Shown here: positions 51,264 through 59,578 of the stretch, in pieces
Layout: each line of letters begins with the position of its first letter
Numbering within the stretch: the first letter of the stretch is position 1
Assembly: GCA_963818505.1 (NCBI GenBank)
Contig: CAWFSJ010000001.1
Coordinates: forward strand, 248,001 to 312,000
DNA length: 64,000 bases
Reading direction: 5' to 3'
Origin: JADKAV01 sp963818505
GTDB taxonomy: Bacteria > Actinomycetota > Actinomycetes > S36-B12 > UBA10799
The notes under the pieces: model-generated
Database searches by the model: none
What the model was told of the DNA's origin: nothing
The model's input: the letters and a program-made list of their open reading frames with translations, nothing else
Program-made: the position numbers and the translations under genes

Positions 51264-52622
51264 TTACCCCTTGGCGAACTCGGCCAGGAACAAGGCCTCG
51301 GCGACCATCGAGTCACGCAACTCCTGCAGGTGGATACTTTCGTTGGGCGCGTGGATCCGGGCCAAGGGGTCCTGGGCGCCGACGCCCAACACCTCCAACT
51401 CGGGCAGCGCCTCCAGAAGGTTCGCCACGAACGGCACGGCCCCACCCATGCCCTGTTGTGTCGACGGGGTTCCGTAGGCGAACTCCATCGCCGCGGCGTA
51501 CGCGTCGTGGGCGGGCCCGCCGACCGGAACTGCTGATCCGTTGGCGGGTGGGCCTGGGACAAAATCCACGGTGACGCCGAATGGCGCATGGTTGCGCACG
51601 TGCTGCTCCAGCAACTCAGTTGCACGTTCGGAGTCCAGGCCGGCGGGAATGCGGACGCTGATCTTGGCGCGGGCGCTGGGGATGATCGCGTTGGGTGCGG
51701 TGGCAACTTCCGGGGCATCCAGGCCGACGACGCTCACAGCCGGCTTCGAGTAGAGCCGCGACGCGATGGAGCCGCTGCCGACGAGCGGGACGCCCGGCAG
51801 GACACCCGCCAGATCCCGGTAGGCGTCCTCGGGGAAGTCCGCACCTTGCCAGTCAGAGCCGGTGATGCCGTCGATCGTAGCGTTGCCCTCGTCGTCCATC
51901 AGGGTCGCGAGCAGCTTGATCAGAACCATGAGGGCATCCGGAGCCGGGCCGCCGAACTGGCCGCTGTGACGAGGCTCGGCCAGGGTGTTGACCGTCACCA
52001 CGCCTTCGATGATCCCGCGCAGCTGCGTGGTGAACGTCGGAAGGCCGATGCGCACGTTGCCCATGTCGCAGATGACGGCGGCGTCGATGTCGGCGAACAC
52101 CTCCGGCCGGGTGGTCGGCCAATCCTCGAAGTCGCCGCCGTACTCCTCCTCACCTTCGAAGAGCACGCGGACCGAGCACGGGGGAGTGCCGTCGAACGCG
52201 CGTAACACCGCGAGGTGCGTGATGATCCCGGACTTGTCGTCAGCCGCGCCCCTGCCGTAAAGGCGGCCGTCTCGCTCTTGGGCCTGGAAAGGTTCGGTAA
52301 CCCAACTCTGCGAATCTCCTGCGGGCTGCACGTCGTAGTGGGAGTAGAGCAGAACGGTTGGGCTGCCTGGGGGACCGGCGATATCGGCGCGTACGGTGGG
52401 CACGCCGCTGCTGCTCGGAATCAACTGTGGTTCGGCTCCCACCGAGCGCAGAAGGTCGGCGCAGTACTCGGCGCACCGGATGACATCGGCCTGGTCGTAG
52501 CCCGGGAAGTTGATTGAAGGAATCGCAACCAGGTCGTCCAGTTCGGCGCGCAGTTGCGGCATGAGATCGTCGATGCGAGATGCCAGCGCCTCGGCCTCGT
52601 CCAGGTTTGATTGCAGCGTCAT
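51264..52622 (-). CDS. M20-family dipeptidase
   Basis: A 452-residue zinc peptidase. Motifs include LLYSHYDVQPAGD near residue 92, LYGRGAADDKSGIITHLA near 122 and LFEGEEEYGG near 155, with the metal ligands His, Asp and Glu in place; the dimerisation domain is about 200-330. The pattern fits the dipeptidase group related to carnosinase-type enzymes. It differs clearly from the M20 protein at 42.6 kb. Cytoplasmic. Confidence 0.9.
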   Translation of the reverse strand: MTLQSNLDEAEALASRIDDLMPQLRAELDDLVAIPSINFPGYDQADVIRCAEYCADLLRSVGAEPQLIPSSSGVPTVRADIAGPPGSPTVLLYSHYDVQPAGDSQSWVTEPFQAQERDGRLYGRGAADDKSGIITHLAVLRAFDGTPPCSVRVLFEGEEEYGGDFEDWPTTRPEVFADIDAAVICDMGNVRIGLPTFTTQLRGIIEGVVTVNTLAEPRHSGQFGGPAPDALMVLIKLLATLMDDEGNATIDGITGSDWQGADFPEDAYRDLAGVLPGVPLVGSGSIASRLYSKPAVSVVGLDAPEVATAPNAIIPSARAKISVRIPAGLDSERATELLEQHVRNHAPFGVTVDFVPGPPANGSAVPVGGPAHDAYAAAMEFAYGTPSTQQGMGGAVPFVANLLEALPELEVLGVGAQDPLARIHAPNESIHLQELRDSMVAEALFLAEFAKG

Positions 52623-52697
52623 GCCAGCAGGTTAGAACGGGCGGGGCTGGCACGCTGGCCGAGGCGTGACCCCAGGTGTTCTGGCTAGGCTCGCGGC

Positions 52698-53111
52698 ATG
52701 GCTTCCTTGAACTCGCTGGCGCCGGTGCTCCCGGTCAGTGACGTCCTCGCGGCACTGGACAACTACTCCCTGCTGGGTTTCCGGGCTAAGCCCTACCAGC
52801 GTGCGGAGGTGGTCGAAGGCCGCACGGTGTCGGAGGTGATGTACGGGTTCCTCTATTCCGACGCCATCCAACTGCATGTCTGCCAGGTGGCAGGAATCGA
52901 TGCGCGAACCAACCTCAGCGAGGTATACCTGTACGTCGACGACGCCAGGGCCTTGCACCAGCGTTGGCGCGATTCCGGAGCTGCCGGGTCCTTCGTCGAG
53001 CCAGCCGACACCGAGTACGGCCTGTGTGAAGGGGCATACCTGGATCCCGACGGGAACTCGCTGCGTTATGGGTCCTGGTTGCCCGGGTATCCGAAGGCCG
53101 CCCAGACATGA
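52698..53111 (+). CDS. VOC-family (glyoxalase/bleomycin-resistance fold) protein
   Basis: A 137-residue protein with the beta-alpha-beta-beta-beta fold: LAPVLPVSDVLAALDNYSLLGF at the start, EVYLYVDDARALHQRW in the middle and GAYLDPDGNSLRYGS near the end. It may sequester a drug or catalyse a metal-dependent reaction; the GNSLRYG ending resembles bleomycin-binding members. It overlaps the DinB-like gene by four bases (ATGA). Confidence 0.85.
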   Translation: MASLNSLAPVLPVSDVLAALDNYSLLGFRAKPYQRAEVVEGRTVSEVMYGFLYSDAIQLHVCQVAGIDARTNLSEVYLYVDDARALHQRWRDSGAAGSFVEPADTEYGLCEGAYLDPDGNSLRYGSWLPGYPKAAQT

Positions 53112-53701
53112 GCCAGGAGAAGCAACTTCTGCACCGCTACCTGCAAGACGGTCGTGAGGCTCTGCTGTGGAAGGCGCAGGGGATGTCGCAGTACGACATG
53201 CGCCGGCCGATGACGCCGACGGGCACCAATCTGTTGGGACTGGTCAAGCACGTGGCCAGCGTTGAGGCAGGCTACCTGGGCGATTGCTTCGGGCGCCCCT
53301 TCGGACAGATGTTCGAATGGTTCGCCGAAGATGCCGAGGACAACGCGGACATGTGGGCGACCGAAGTTGAATCGTCAGATTCGATCTTCGATCTCTACCA
53401 CCGGGTCTGGGAGCACTCTGACGCGACGATCGACGCGCTCGATCTCGACGCGCCCGGAGAGGTCGCCTGGTGGGCGCCGCAGAAGCGTGTCGTGACTCTG
53501 CGTCAGATCCTCGTGCACATGATCGCGGAGACGCACAGGCATGCCGGTCACGCCGACATCGTGCGTGAGCAGATCGACTCACTGGCCGGCTGGAAGGCGG
53601 GAAACGACAACCTGCCGGAGGCGCAGCGGGGCTGGTGGGAGCAGTACCGCGCCCGAGTCGAGGCGGCAGCACGGGCCGCTGACTCCACAGAAATGTCATA
53701 A
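53108..53701 (+). CDS. DinB-family protein (DUF664-type)
   Basis: A 197-residue four-helix protein. GLVKHVASVEAGYLGDCFG near residue 40 and HMIAETHRHAGHADIVREQ near 138 carry the histidines that bind metal in the DinB/YfiT family. Such proteins are putative thiol-dependent transferases, mycothiol-linked in actinobacteria; activity here is not proven. The ATG overlaps the VOC gene stop, so the two are coupled. Confidence 0.87.
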   Translation: MSQEKQLLHRYLQDGREALLWKAQGMSQYDMRRPMTPTGTNLLGLVKHVASVEAGYLGDCFGRPFGQMFEWFAEDAEDNADMWATEVESSDSIFDLYHRVWEHSDATIDALDLDAPGEVAWWAPQKRVVTLRQILVHMIAETHRHAGHADIVREQIDSLAGWKAGNDNLPEAQRGWWEQYRARVEAAARAADSTEMS

Positions 53702-53775
53702 TATCGATTATCGGTCAATAAGGTTCCGAATGGGAACGAGGCCAATGCACACCTTCCCCGATTAGTCTTACGTCC

Positions 53776-55269
53776 ATGCGCCATGACGAGTACGCACGTT
53801 ACGACGGTCTGGGCCTAGCAGCACTCATCGAGGACGGGGACGTCACTCCCACCGAGGTGCTCAAGGCAGCCATAGCCCGCCGGAACGCGGTCAACCCGAT
53901 CATCAACGCGGTTGTCGAATCCTGGGACGACCAGGCCCTGACAGCCGCCCCGGGATTGCGAGGTAGCGGTCCGTTCGCGGGCGTGCCATTCCTGATCAAG
54001 GACATGGACGGGATGCTGGCCGGGCACCGGTGCACATTCTCGAGCCGCTCGCTGGAGGACTGGATCCCGTCGCGCAGCAGCGAACTGATGGTCCGGTTCC
54101 AGAAGGCCGGCCTGAACATCTTCGGCAAGACCAACTGTCCTGAGTTCGGGATCATGGGGATCAGCGAGCCCGAGCTGCGTGGACCGGCTCGCAACCCCTG
54201 GAACACCGACCACACCCCAGGTGGGTCCAGTGGAGGCTCGGCCGCGGCCGTCGCTGCCGGCATCGTGCCTCTGGCCCACGGAGGTGACGGCGGCGGATCA
54301 TTGCGGATCCCGGCCTCGCACTGTGGTCTGGTCGGTTTCAAGACCACCAGGGGCCTTGTCCCCCTCGGTCCGGACGAGGCCGAGGGTTGGGACGGACTGG
54401 TCGTCCGGCTTCTGATGTCGCGCTCTGTGCGGGACACAGCCGCTGCTCTGGACGCGGTTGCGGGCATGGATCCCGGCGCTCCGTATGCCGCACCTGCCGG
54501 TCCGAAGTCCTTCCTGGCAGTCGCTGGACGCAAACCCCCGAAGCTGCGAATCGGGTTCTCCACACGCAGCATCTACGGCCGCACCATGCACCCGGACGCC
54601 ATCGAAGCTGTGGACAAGGCCGTCGCCCTGCTCGCCGACTTGGGCCACGAGGTGATCGAGTACGACTTGCCCGTTGATCCCAGCGAGGGCGCGCGGGCCT
54701 ACATGACGATAGTGGCCGCCAACGTCGCCAATCAGGTGGACTGGACCGAGACGGTCACCGGGCGCAAGCCCGATCCGCACAACTTCGAGCGTGCCACGTG
54801 GTTCCTCAAGCAGGCCGGCGCGAGCATGAGCGCTGCCGAGATGAGTGCCGCCCGGGCATACGGGCTCAACATGAACCGCAAGTTCGCGGACATCTTCGGC
54901 CCGGAGTTCGATGTGCACCTCACCGCCACCGTGGCCAAGCCCCCGGTACGGGTCGGCGAACTCGCGACCACGGCGGTGGAGCAGGTGGGGCTGTCCGTGC
55001 TCCAGAGGGTCGGCCCGGGCCCGGTCCTGCGCAAGGCGCTTGCTGACCTGGCGGAGAACCGCCTTGAGGCGACCCCGCAGACGCAGATCTACAACATGAC
55101 GGGCCAGCCGGCCATCAACGTGCCGATGCACGTGACCCGCGACGGCTTGCCACTCGGTGTGCAGATCGCCGGGCGTTTCGGCGATGACGCGCTGCTGCTG
55201 CAGATCGCGTCGCAGATCGAGGCTGAGCAGCCCTGGGACGAGTTGCTCCCGACCACAAGTGCGCTGTGA
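53776..55269 (+). CDS. Amidase-signature enzyme
   Basis: A 497-residue protein of the amidase signature family. The Ser-cisSer-Lys triad is visible: Lys in PFLIKDMDGML near residue 75, and the serines in the Gly/Ser-rich segment PGGSSGGSAAAVAAGIVPLA near 152 and GGDGGGSLRIPASHCGL near 174. Typical members hydrolyse aliphatic or aryl amides; the substrate is unknown. It is not a GatA in an operon. The stop overlaps the GDPD gene (GTGA). Confidence 0.9.
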   Translation: MRHDEYARYDGLGLAALIEDGDVTPTEVLKAAIARRNAVNPIINAVVESWDDQALTAAPGLRGSGPFAGVPFLIKDMDGMLAGHRCTFSSRSLEDWIPSRSSELMVRFQKAGLNIFGKTNCPEFGIMGISEPELRGPARNPWNTDHTPGGSSGGSAAAVAAGIVPLAHGGDGGGSLRIPASHCGLVGFKTTRGLVPLGPDEAEGWDGLVVRLLMSRSVRDTAAALDAVAGMDPGAPYAAPAGPKSFLAVAGRKPPKLRIGFSTRSIYGRTMHPDAIEAVDKAVALLADLGHEVIEYDLPVDPSEGARAYMTIVAANVANQVDWTETVTGRKPDPHNFERATWFLKQAGASMSAAEMSAARAYGLNMNRKFADIFGPEFDVHLTATVAKPPVRVGELATTAVEQVGLSVLQRVGPGPVLRKALADLAENRLEATPQTQIYNMTGQPAINVPMHVTRDGLPLGVQIAGRFGDDALLLQIASQIEAEQPWDELLPTTSAL

Positions 55270-56087
55270 CACATCCCTACCTGAGCCAACCCGGCCCTAT
55301 CGCAATGGCCCATCGCGGGGGCGCCCGGGAAGCGCCGGAGAACTCGCTGCGGGCCTTCCGTCGCGCCGTCTCCATGGGCTTCACTTACATCGAGACCGAC
55401 ATCCGCGCCAGCGCCGATGGGGTGCCGGTCGTCTTCCATGATGAGACCCTCGGGCGCGTCACAGATCGTGTCGGCCGGATCAGGGACCTTCCCTTCCGCG
55501 AGATCAAGAAGGCGCACATCGGAAACGCTGAAAGGGTGCACTCCCTGGCCGAGGTGCTCGAGCACTTCCCGGACACGCGTTTCAACATCGACATCAAGGA
55601 AGAGAACGCAGTCGAACCGGTGATCGAGTTGTTGGGCCGCTGCGACTACCTGGACAGGGTGTGTGTGGCGTCCTTCTCGTGGTCGCGGCTGAGGGCAGTC
55701 CGCACGGCCTTTCCCGGAGTGGTTTGCACGAGCCTGGCGCCGCCGGAAGTTGCTGCACTGGTCAGCCGTGCCCGATTGGGGCCGCTGTCGGTTGCCTCGG
55801 GATTCTTGCTCCCCGAGGGCCCGATCTGCGTGCAGGTCCCCCGTCGCACCAATCGTGTCCCCATAGTCACCTCGCGGCTCCTGAAGCAAGCTCACGACCG
55901 CGACTGGCCCGTACATGTGTGGACGATCAACGATCCTGACGAGATGCACAGGCTGCTCGACCTCGGTGTCGACGGCATCATCACCGACCGGCCATCGGTC
56001 CTGCGCCAGGTGATCGGCGATCGCAGAAAACGATATGTAAGGGATCTGTCAAGCACGGACGTTGGGCGCGCCGGGGACCCCCTGTAA
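55266..56087 (+). CDS. Glycerophosphodiester phosphodiesterase
   Basis: A 273-residue GDPD-family TIM-barrel enzyme. MAHRGGAREAPENSLRAF near the N-terminus carries the first catalytic His, YIETDIRASADGVPVVFHDE gives the metal Glu and Asp and the second His, and DIKEENAVEP near 106 continues the active site. It releases sn-glycerol-3-phosphate from deacylated phospholipids. No signal peptide. GTG 55266 overlaps the amidase stop by four bases. Confidence 0.92.
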   Translation: MTHPYLSQPGPIAMAHRGGAREAPENSLRAFRRAVSMGFTYIETDIRASADGVPVVFHDETLGRVTDRVGRIRDLPFREIKKAHIGNAERVHSLAEVLEHFPDTRFNIDIKEENAVEPVIELLGRCDYLDRVCVASFSWSRLRAVRTAFPGVVCTSLAPPEVAALVSRARLGPLSVASGFLLPEGPICVQVPRRTNRVPIVTSRLLKQAHDRDWPVHVWTINDPDEMHRLLDLGVDGIITDRPSVLRQVIGDRRKRYVRDLSSTDVGRAGDPL

Positions 56088-56163
56088 CCGCCATGGTGGA
56101 CAAGTACAGCACGGAGACGTACGTGATCAGCATCACAAAGTGGTTTGATCTTCGATTCCGTGG

Positions 56164-56189
56164 GGAATGAAAAGGGAAGGCATGTCGTT
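56164..56189 (+). promoter_or_regulatory. SigR-type promoter of rbpA
   Basis: GGAAT (56164-56168) and GTT (56187-56189) are exactly 18 bases apart, the SigR consensus. rbpA is an established SigR target in Streptomyces coelicolor, so the context supports a functional site. The transcription start would be near 56196, giving a leader of about 40 bases. Confidence 0.75.
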
Positions 56190-56198
56190 TAGACATGT

Positions 56199-56214
56199 GA
56201 CACCGGAAGGTGTC
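56199..56214 (+). promoter_or_regulatory. Hairpin in the rbpA leader
   Basis: GACACC-GGAA-GGTGTC forms a 6-bp stem with a 4-base loop, just upstream of the ribosome-binding stretch GAAGGAAGG before the ATG at 56238. Another possible stem, CATGTC-GTTTA-GACATG, overlaps the promoter. Could affect mRNA stability or translation. Confidence 0.4.
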
Positions 56215-56237
56215 TGGCGAAGTGAAGGAAGGCACCA

Positions 56238-56585
56238 ATGAGTGAGGCACTGCGTGGTACACGTCTCGGAGCGACGAGTCTGGAGAACGACCGCGACGTC
56301 GAATTCGCTCCTCGGATGACGGTGACCTATAACTGCCCGGCTGGCCACGTCATCAACATGCCGTTCGCAATGGAGGCCGAGGTTCCTGTTGAGTGGGAAT
56401 GCGCCTGTGGCGAGGCTGCCCTTCTCGTGGACGCTGTGAAGCCCGAACCGAAGCCCGTCAAGCACGTTCGTACCCACTGGGACATGTTGCTGGAGCGGCG
56501 CACGATCGCCGAACTTGAAGAACTGCTCGAGGAGCGCCTGGCCCTGCTCGAGTCCGATGAGGACTCCAAGCTTCGCAGCGCCTGA
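56238..56585 (+). CDS. rbpA: RNA polymerase-binding protein RbpA
   Basis: A 115-residue protein, normal length. The RbpA core has a zinc-binding fold with YNCPAGHVINMPF and WECACGEAALL, a basic linker, and the sigma-interacting domain THWDMLLERRTIAELEELLEERL at the C-terminus. RbpA binds RNA polymerase and group 1/2 sigma factors, stabilises the open complex and is specific to actinobacteria. The ATG has a GAAGGAAGG site. An exact SigR-type promoter lies upstream, so the gene should rise under thiol stress. Confidence 0.97.
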   Translation: MSEALRGTRLGATSLENDRDVEFAPRMTVTYNCPAGHVINMPFAMEAEVPVEWECACGEAALLVDAVKPEPKPVKHVRTHWDMLLERRTIAELEELLEERLALLESDEDSKLRSA

Positions 56586-56595
56586 GGGCCGGGGG

Positions 56596-57366
56596 CTACT
56601 CCCCCGCTTTCCGCTTCTTCACGGCTGACCGGATTTTGTTCGTCCGCTCGCGTGCGCCCCAAACGGTGACCCGCCAGAGCGCCTCGGAGACGATCTTCCG
56701 GTTCATCTTGCTGTCGCCGATCTCGCGTTCAATGAATTCGATGGGCACTTCCTTGACCCGCAATCCCTTGCTGAGCGTCCTGTAGGCCAAGTCGACCTGG
56801 AAGATGTAGCCCGCGCTCCCGACCCCGTCGAGATCCAGAGATCGCAGGGTATCTGCCCTAAATGCCCGATATCCGCCTGTCGCATCCTGAAGAGGAATGC
56901 GAAGGGCCCTGCGGGTGTACCAGTTGCCGCCCTTGGACAGGATCTCGCGTGACTTGGGCCAGTTGACCACGGTGCCCCCGGGTACCCAGCGTGAACCCAG
57001 GACCAGATCCGCGGTGCGCAAGGCGTCCAGCAGCAGAGGCAGTTGTTCGGGCTGGTGGCTGCCGTCGGCATCCATTTCGACAACCACGTCGAAGCCGTTT
57101 TCCAGCGCCCAGGAGAAGCCGGCGAGATAGGCGGCTCCGAGGCCCTCCTTGCCCAGCCGATGCATGACGTGGATGTGGTCGTCGTCGGCGGCCAAAGCGT
57201 CTGCGATCTTCGCAGTCCCGTCCGGGCTGTTGTCGTCCGCCACGAGGATGTGCGCCTCAGGGACGCTGGTCCGGACACGCCGGGTGATCAGGGGCAGGTT
57301 CTCGACCTCGTTGTAGGTGGGAATCACCACCACTATTCGGCCGAGATCCTCGAAAGTCGCAGGCAC
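56596..57366 (-). CDS. Polyprenol monophosphomannose synthase
   Basis: A 256-residue GT2 glycosyltransferase of the dolichol-phosphate mannose synthase type. VVVIPTYNEVENLPLI near residue 12, VADDNSPDGTAKIADAL near 42 and VVEMDADGSHQPEQLP near 94 (the DxD motif) form the active site; RIPLQDATGGYRAFR is conserved in this group. It makes polyprenyl-phospho-mannose for lipoglycan and protein mannosylation. Separate from but directly downstream of lnt; in Mycobacterium tuberculosis the two are fused as Ppm1. No membrane segment. Confidence 0.93.
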   Translation of the reverse strand: MPATFEDLGRIVVVIPTYNEVENLPLITRRVRTSVPEAHILVADDNSPDGTAKIADALAADDDHIHVMHRLGKEGLGAAYLAGFSWALENGFDVVVEMDADGSHQPEQLPLLLDALRTADLVLGSRWVPGGTVVNWPKSREILSKGGNWYTRRALRIPLQDATGGYRAFRADTLRSLDLDGVGSAGYIFQVDLAYRTLSKGLRVKEVPIEFIEREIGDSKMNRKIVSEALWRVTVWGARERTNKIRSAVKKRKAGE

Positions 57367-57375
57367 TGTTCGAGC

Positions 57376-58878
57376 CTAACTCTCCCGAACGCGCCGACCT
57401 CGACGCACCCACAGGCCCGCACCAATGGCGCCCAGGCCCATAATGCTCAGGCCCCCATCGACCAGCCCACCGAACCGGACGGCCGGTGTCCAGGAGTCCC
57501 GCAGCTCTACCTGCGAGTTGATCCATCCGGACTGCAGTTGCGGCAGGGTCTGGAACGCTCCGTCGGGTGTCACGACTGCGGTGACTCCGGTCGTTGCTGC
57601 GACAAGGACCGTTCTACCGGTCTCCCGGGCTCGCAGACGGCTGATGTCGAACTGCTGCTCAGGTTGCGCGGTGTTCGCGTAAGTGGCGTTGTTCGTCTGG
57701 ACGACCAGTGCGCGGCCACCTTCCCGGATGCCGGTGCGCACGATCTCGTCGTTGGAGACCTCGAAGCAGATCACGTCGGCTATGCGAGCCGGCCCGAGTT
57801 GCAGCACCCCGGGCGATGAACCGGCGATGAAGTCCCTCGGCACCCGGTCGAACCGGGTGATGAGACGCGACAACAGGGCCCGCATGGGCAAGAACTCCCC
57901 GAAGGGCACCGGATGTTGTTTGACGTACGCATCGGTGGGACCGTCGACCGGATCCCAAACCAGGCCCACATTGGCGACCCGGTCCGGCTGTCCGGGGACC
58001 TCCTGCACGGTTCCCACCAGGATCGGAACGCCGATCGCTTGGGCAGCCGAATCCACCAGAGCCCCCGCCTCGGGCCGGGTCACAGGGTCGATGTCTGCGG
58101 AGTTCTCCGGCCAGATCACTGCCTCCGGTGCCGGTTCCTTGCCCAGCTGGACCGACGTGGCCAGTTCCAGGGTCGTCTGCTGGTGGTTGGTCAACACTGC
58201 CAATGGGCGCCCGAGGAAGTCGATCCCTGGTTGCGCGACGTCGCCCTGGATCACCGCGAGCTGACTGGTGGCAGGTTGTTCGTCGGTGCTCGGCTGCGGT
58301 TCGACGAGCAGCCCGACCGCGACAATCGCGCAGATCCCGCCGATGGCCACAAATGCGCCACGGCGACTTGCGACCAGAACGAGCAGCAGGCAGCCTGTGA
58401 GCGCCACGATGAAACTCAGTAGCGTCGCCCCACCCAGGCTCACCCAACCGGTCAGAGGCGAGTCCGGCTGGGCGAATGCGAGGCGGCCCCACCCCAGCCC
58501 ACCCCACGGGAAGCGGGAACGTGCCCACTCCTGCAGGACCCAGACGGCCGGGATCGCCAGCACCCACCAACGTGGTTCCAGCGCCGCATTCAACCCGACT
58601 CCGAGCAGGGCGAACCAGAGCCCCATGGCCAGAGCAAGGGCCAGCCAAGCGTCCCAGCCGAGGACGGTGAGCCAATGCAGCAAGGGCAAGAAGAAGGCCC
58701 ACCCACAGACCAGCCCCAGTAGCGCCGACTGTTTGTAGGTCGTGTCCTTCACCGCCCAGACGAGAAGTGCGACGCTCACTATCGACGTCCACCACCAGCT
58801 CACTGGGGGGAATGCAGTGAACTGGAGAAGCCCGGCGGTCACTGCCAGCAGGTACCGTTTCACTGTCCGGACCGCCAC
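57376..58878 (-). CDS. lnt: Apolipoprotein N-acyltransferase
   Basis: A 500-residue membrane enzyme. About seven helices span residues 5-195, then a nitrilase-like domain (210-460) carries the catalytic triad: Glu in VIWPENSAD, Lys in DAYVKQHPVPFGEFLP and Cys in IADVICFEVSND. A last helix lies near the C-terminus. It adds the third acyl chain to bacterial lipoproteins. The start (GTG 58878) overlaps the upstream degenerate amidohydrolase by 19 bases. It precedes ppm on the same strand. Confidence 0.93.
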   Translation of the reverse strand: MAVRTVKRYLLAVTAGLLQFTAFPPVSWWWTSIVSVALLVWAVKDTTYKQSALLGLVCGWAFFLPLLHWLTVLGWDAWLALALAMGLWFALLGVGLNAALEPRWWVLAIPAVWVLQEWARSRFPWGGLGWGRLAFAQPDSPLTGWVSLGGATLLSFIVALTGCLLLVLVASRRGAFVAIGGICAIVAVGLLVEPQPSTDEQPATSQLAVIQGDVAQPGIDFLGRPLAVLTNHQQTTLELATSVQLGKEPAPEAVIWPENSADIDPVTRPEAGALVDSAAQAIGVPILVGTVQEVPGQPDRVANVGLVWDPVDGPTDAYVKQHPVPFGEFLPMRALLSRLITRFDRVPRDFIAGSSPGVLQLGPARIADVICFEVSNDEIVRTGIREGGRALVVQTNNATYANTAQPEQQFDISRLRARETGRTVLVAATTGVTAVVTPDGAFQTLPQLQSGWINSQVELRDSWTPAVRFGGLVDGGLSIMGLGAIGAGLWVRRGRRVRES

Positions 58879-59555
58879 ACCCGTCGCGCTGCGGGCAGGC
58901 GTTGACCTTCAAGGGGTGGCAGGCCGGGGGTGGCTGCACGTGGATCCGTGGACCAGTTGCTTATGCGTTCGTCCGGGGCCTCGACCACCAGGTCGCCGAC
59001 CTCCCATTGCACGAAGGTTGCCTCGGCACCCACTGCCAGCACACCCTGGTCGGTGCGCCCGAGCAGCCTCCACGCGCCGCGGGTGAGCGCCGAGAACGCA
59101 GCCCTGGCACTGATCCGCTCATCAGGGTCGACTTCGTAGACCGCCGCCCGCAATGTCGACCACCCGCCCGCTTGCCCAGGAGCTGGCACGAGCGCAGTGG
59201 GTACACCTGCGGTGATCCGCGAGCGCAGCCGGCAGGGGTCTCGCGGTACGACCGCCAGGGCGCTGCCTGCCGCCTCCTCCCAGCCTCCGGGCTCCCATCG
59301 GTCGGCGATCGTCGCCGTGCCCTTGTCCCCGTGCACGAAACCTGCGGCAGGGTCCGGTCGGGTCTCATCGAGATGGACGAATCCTGGCGCCACGAGGTCA
59401 CCGTTCAGGTCCACGACCGTGTCGACGTCATCGACGTGGACACGGGCTCCAGCATCGGTGCCGATCCAGGCGATGGTGCCGTCGGAGATCAGAAGTGCTG
59501 TGGCGAAACGCTCAGCAGCCGAGTACACCTGCCCCGACACCAGAAGCGTTCTCAC
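58860..59555 (-). pseudogene. Degenerate amidohydrolase (YtcJ-like), internal barrel missing
   Basis: A 231-residue open frame. The first 65 residues resemble the N-terminal beta-sandwich of YtcJ-type amidohydrolases (VVDLNGDLVAPGFVHLDE), and residues 110-231 resemble the C-terminal part (ERISARAAFSALTRGAWRLLGR, then APDERISNWSTDPRAATPGLPPL). Usual members have about 500 residues. The HxH metal motif and the Asp of SDSP are not present; the matching places read FVHLDETRP and LVPAPGQAGGW. The frame stays open, so it may be a new, non-catalytic protein or a decaying gene. GTG start 59555. Confidence 0.6.
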
Positions 59556-59578
59556 CGGCGCAAGTCTACGGACTTGAC

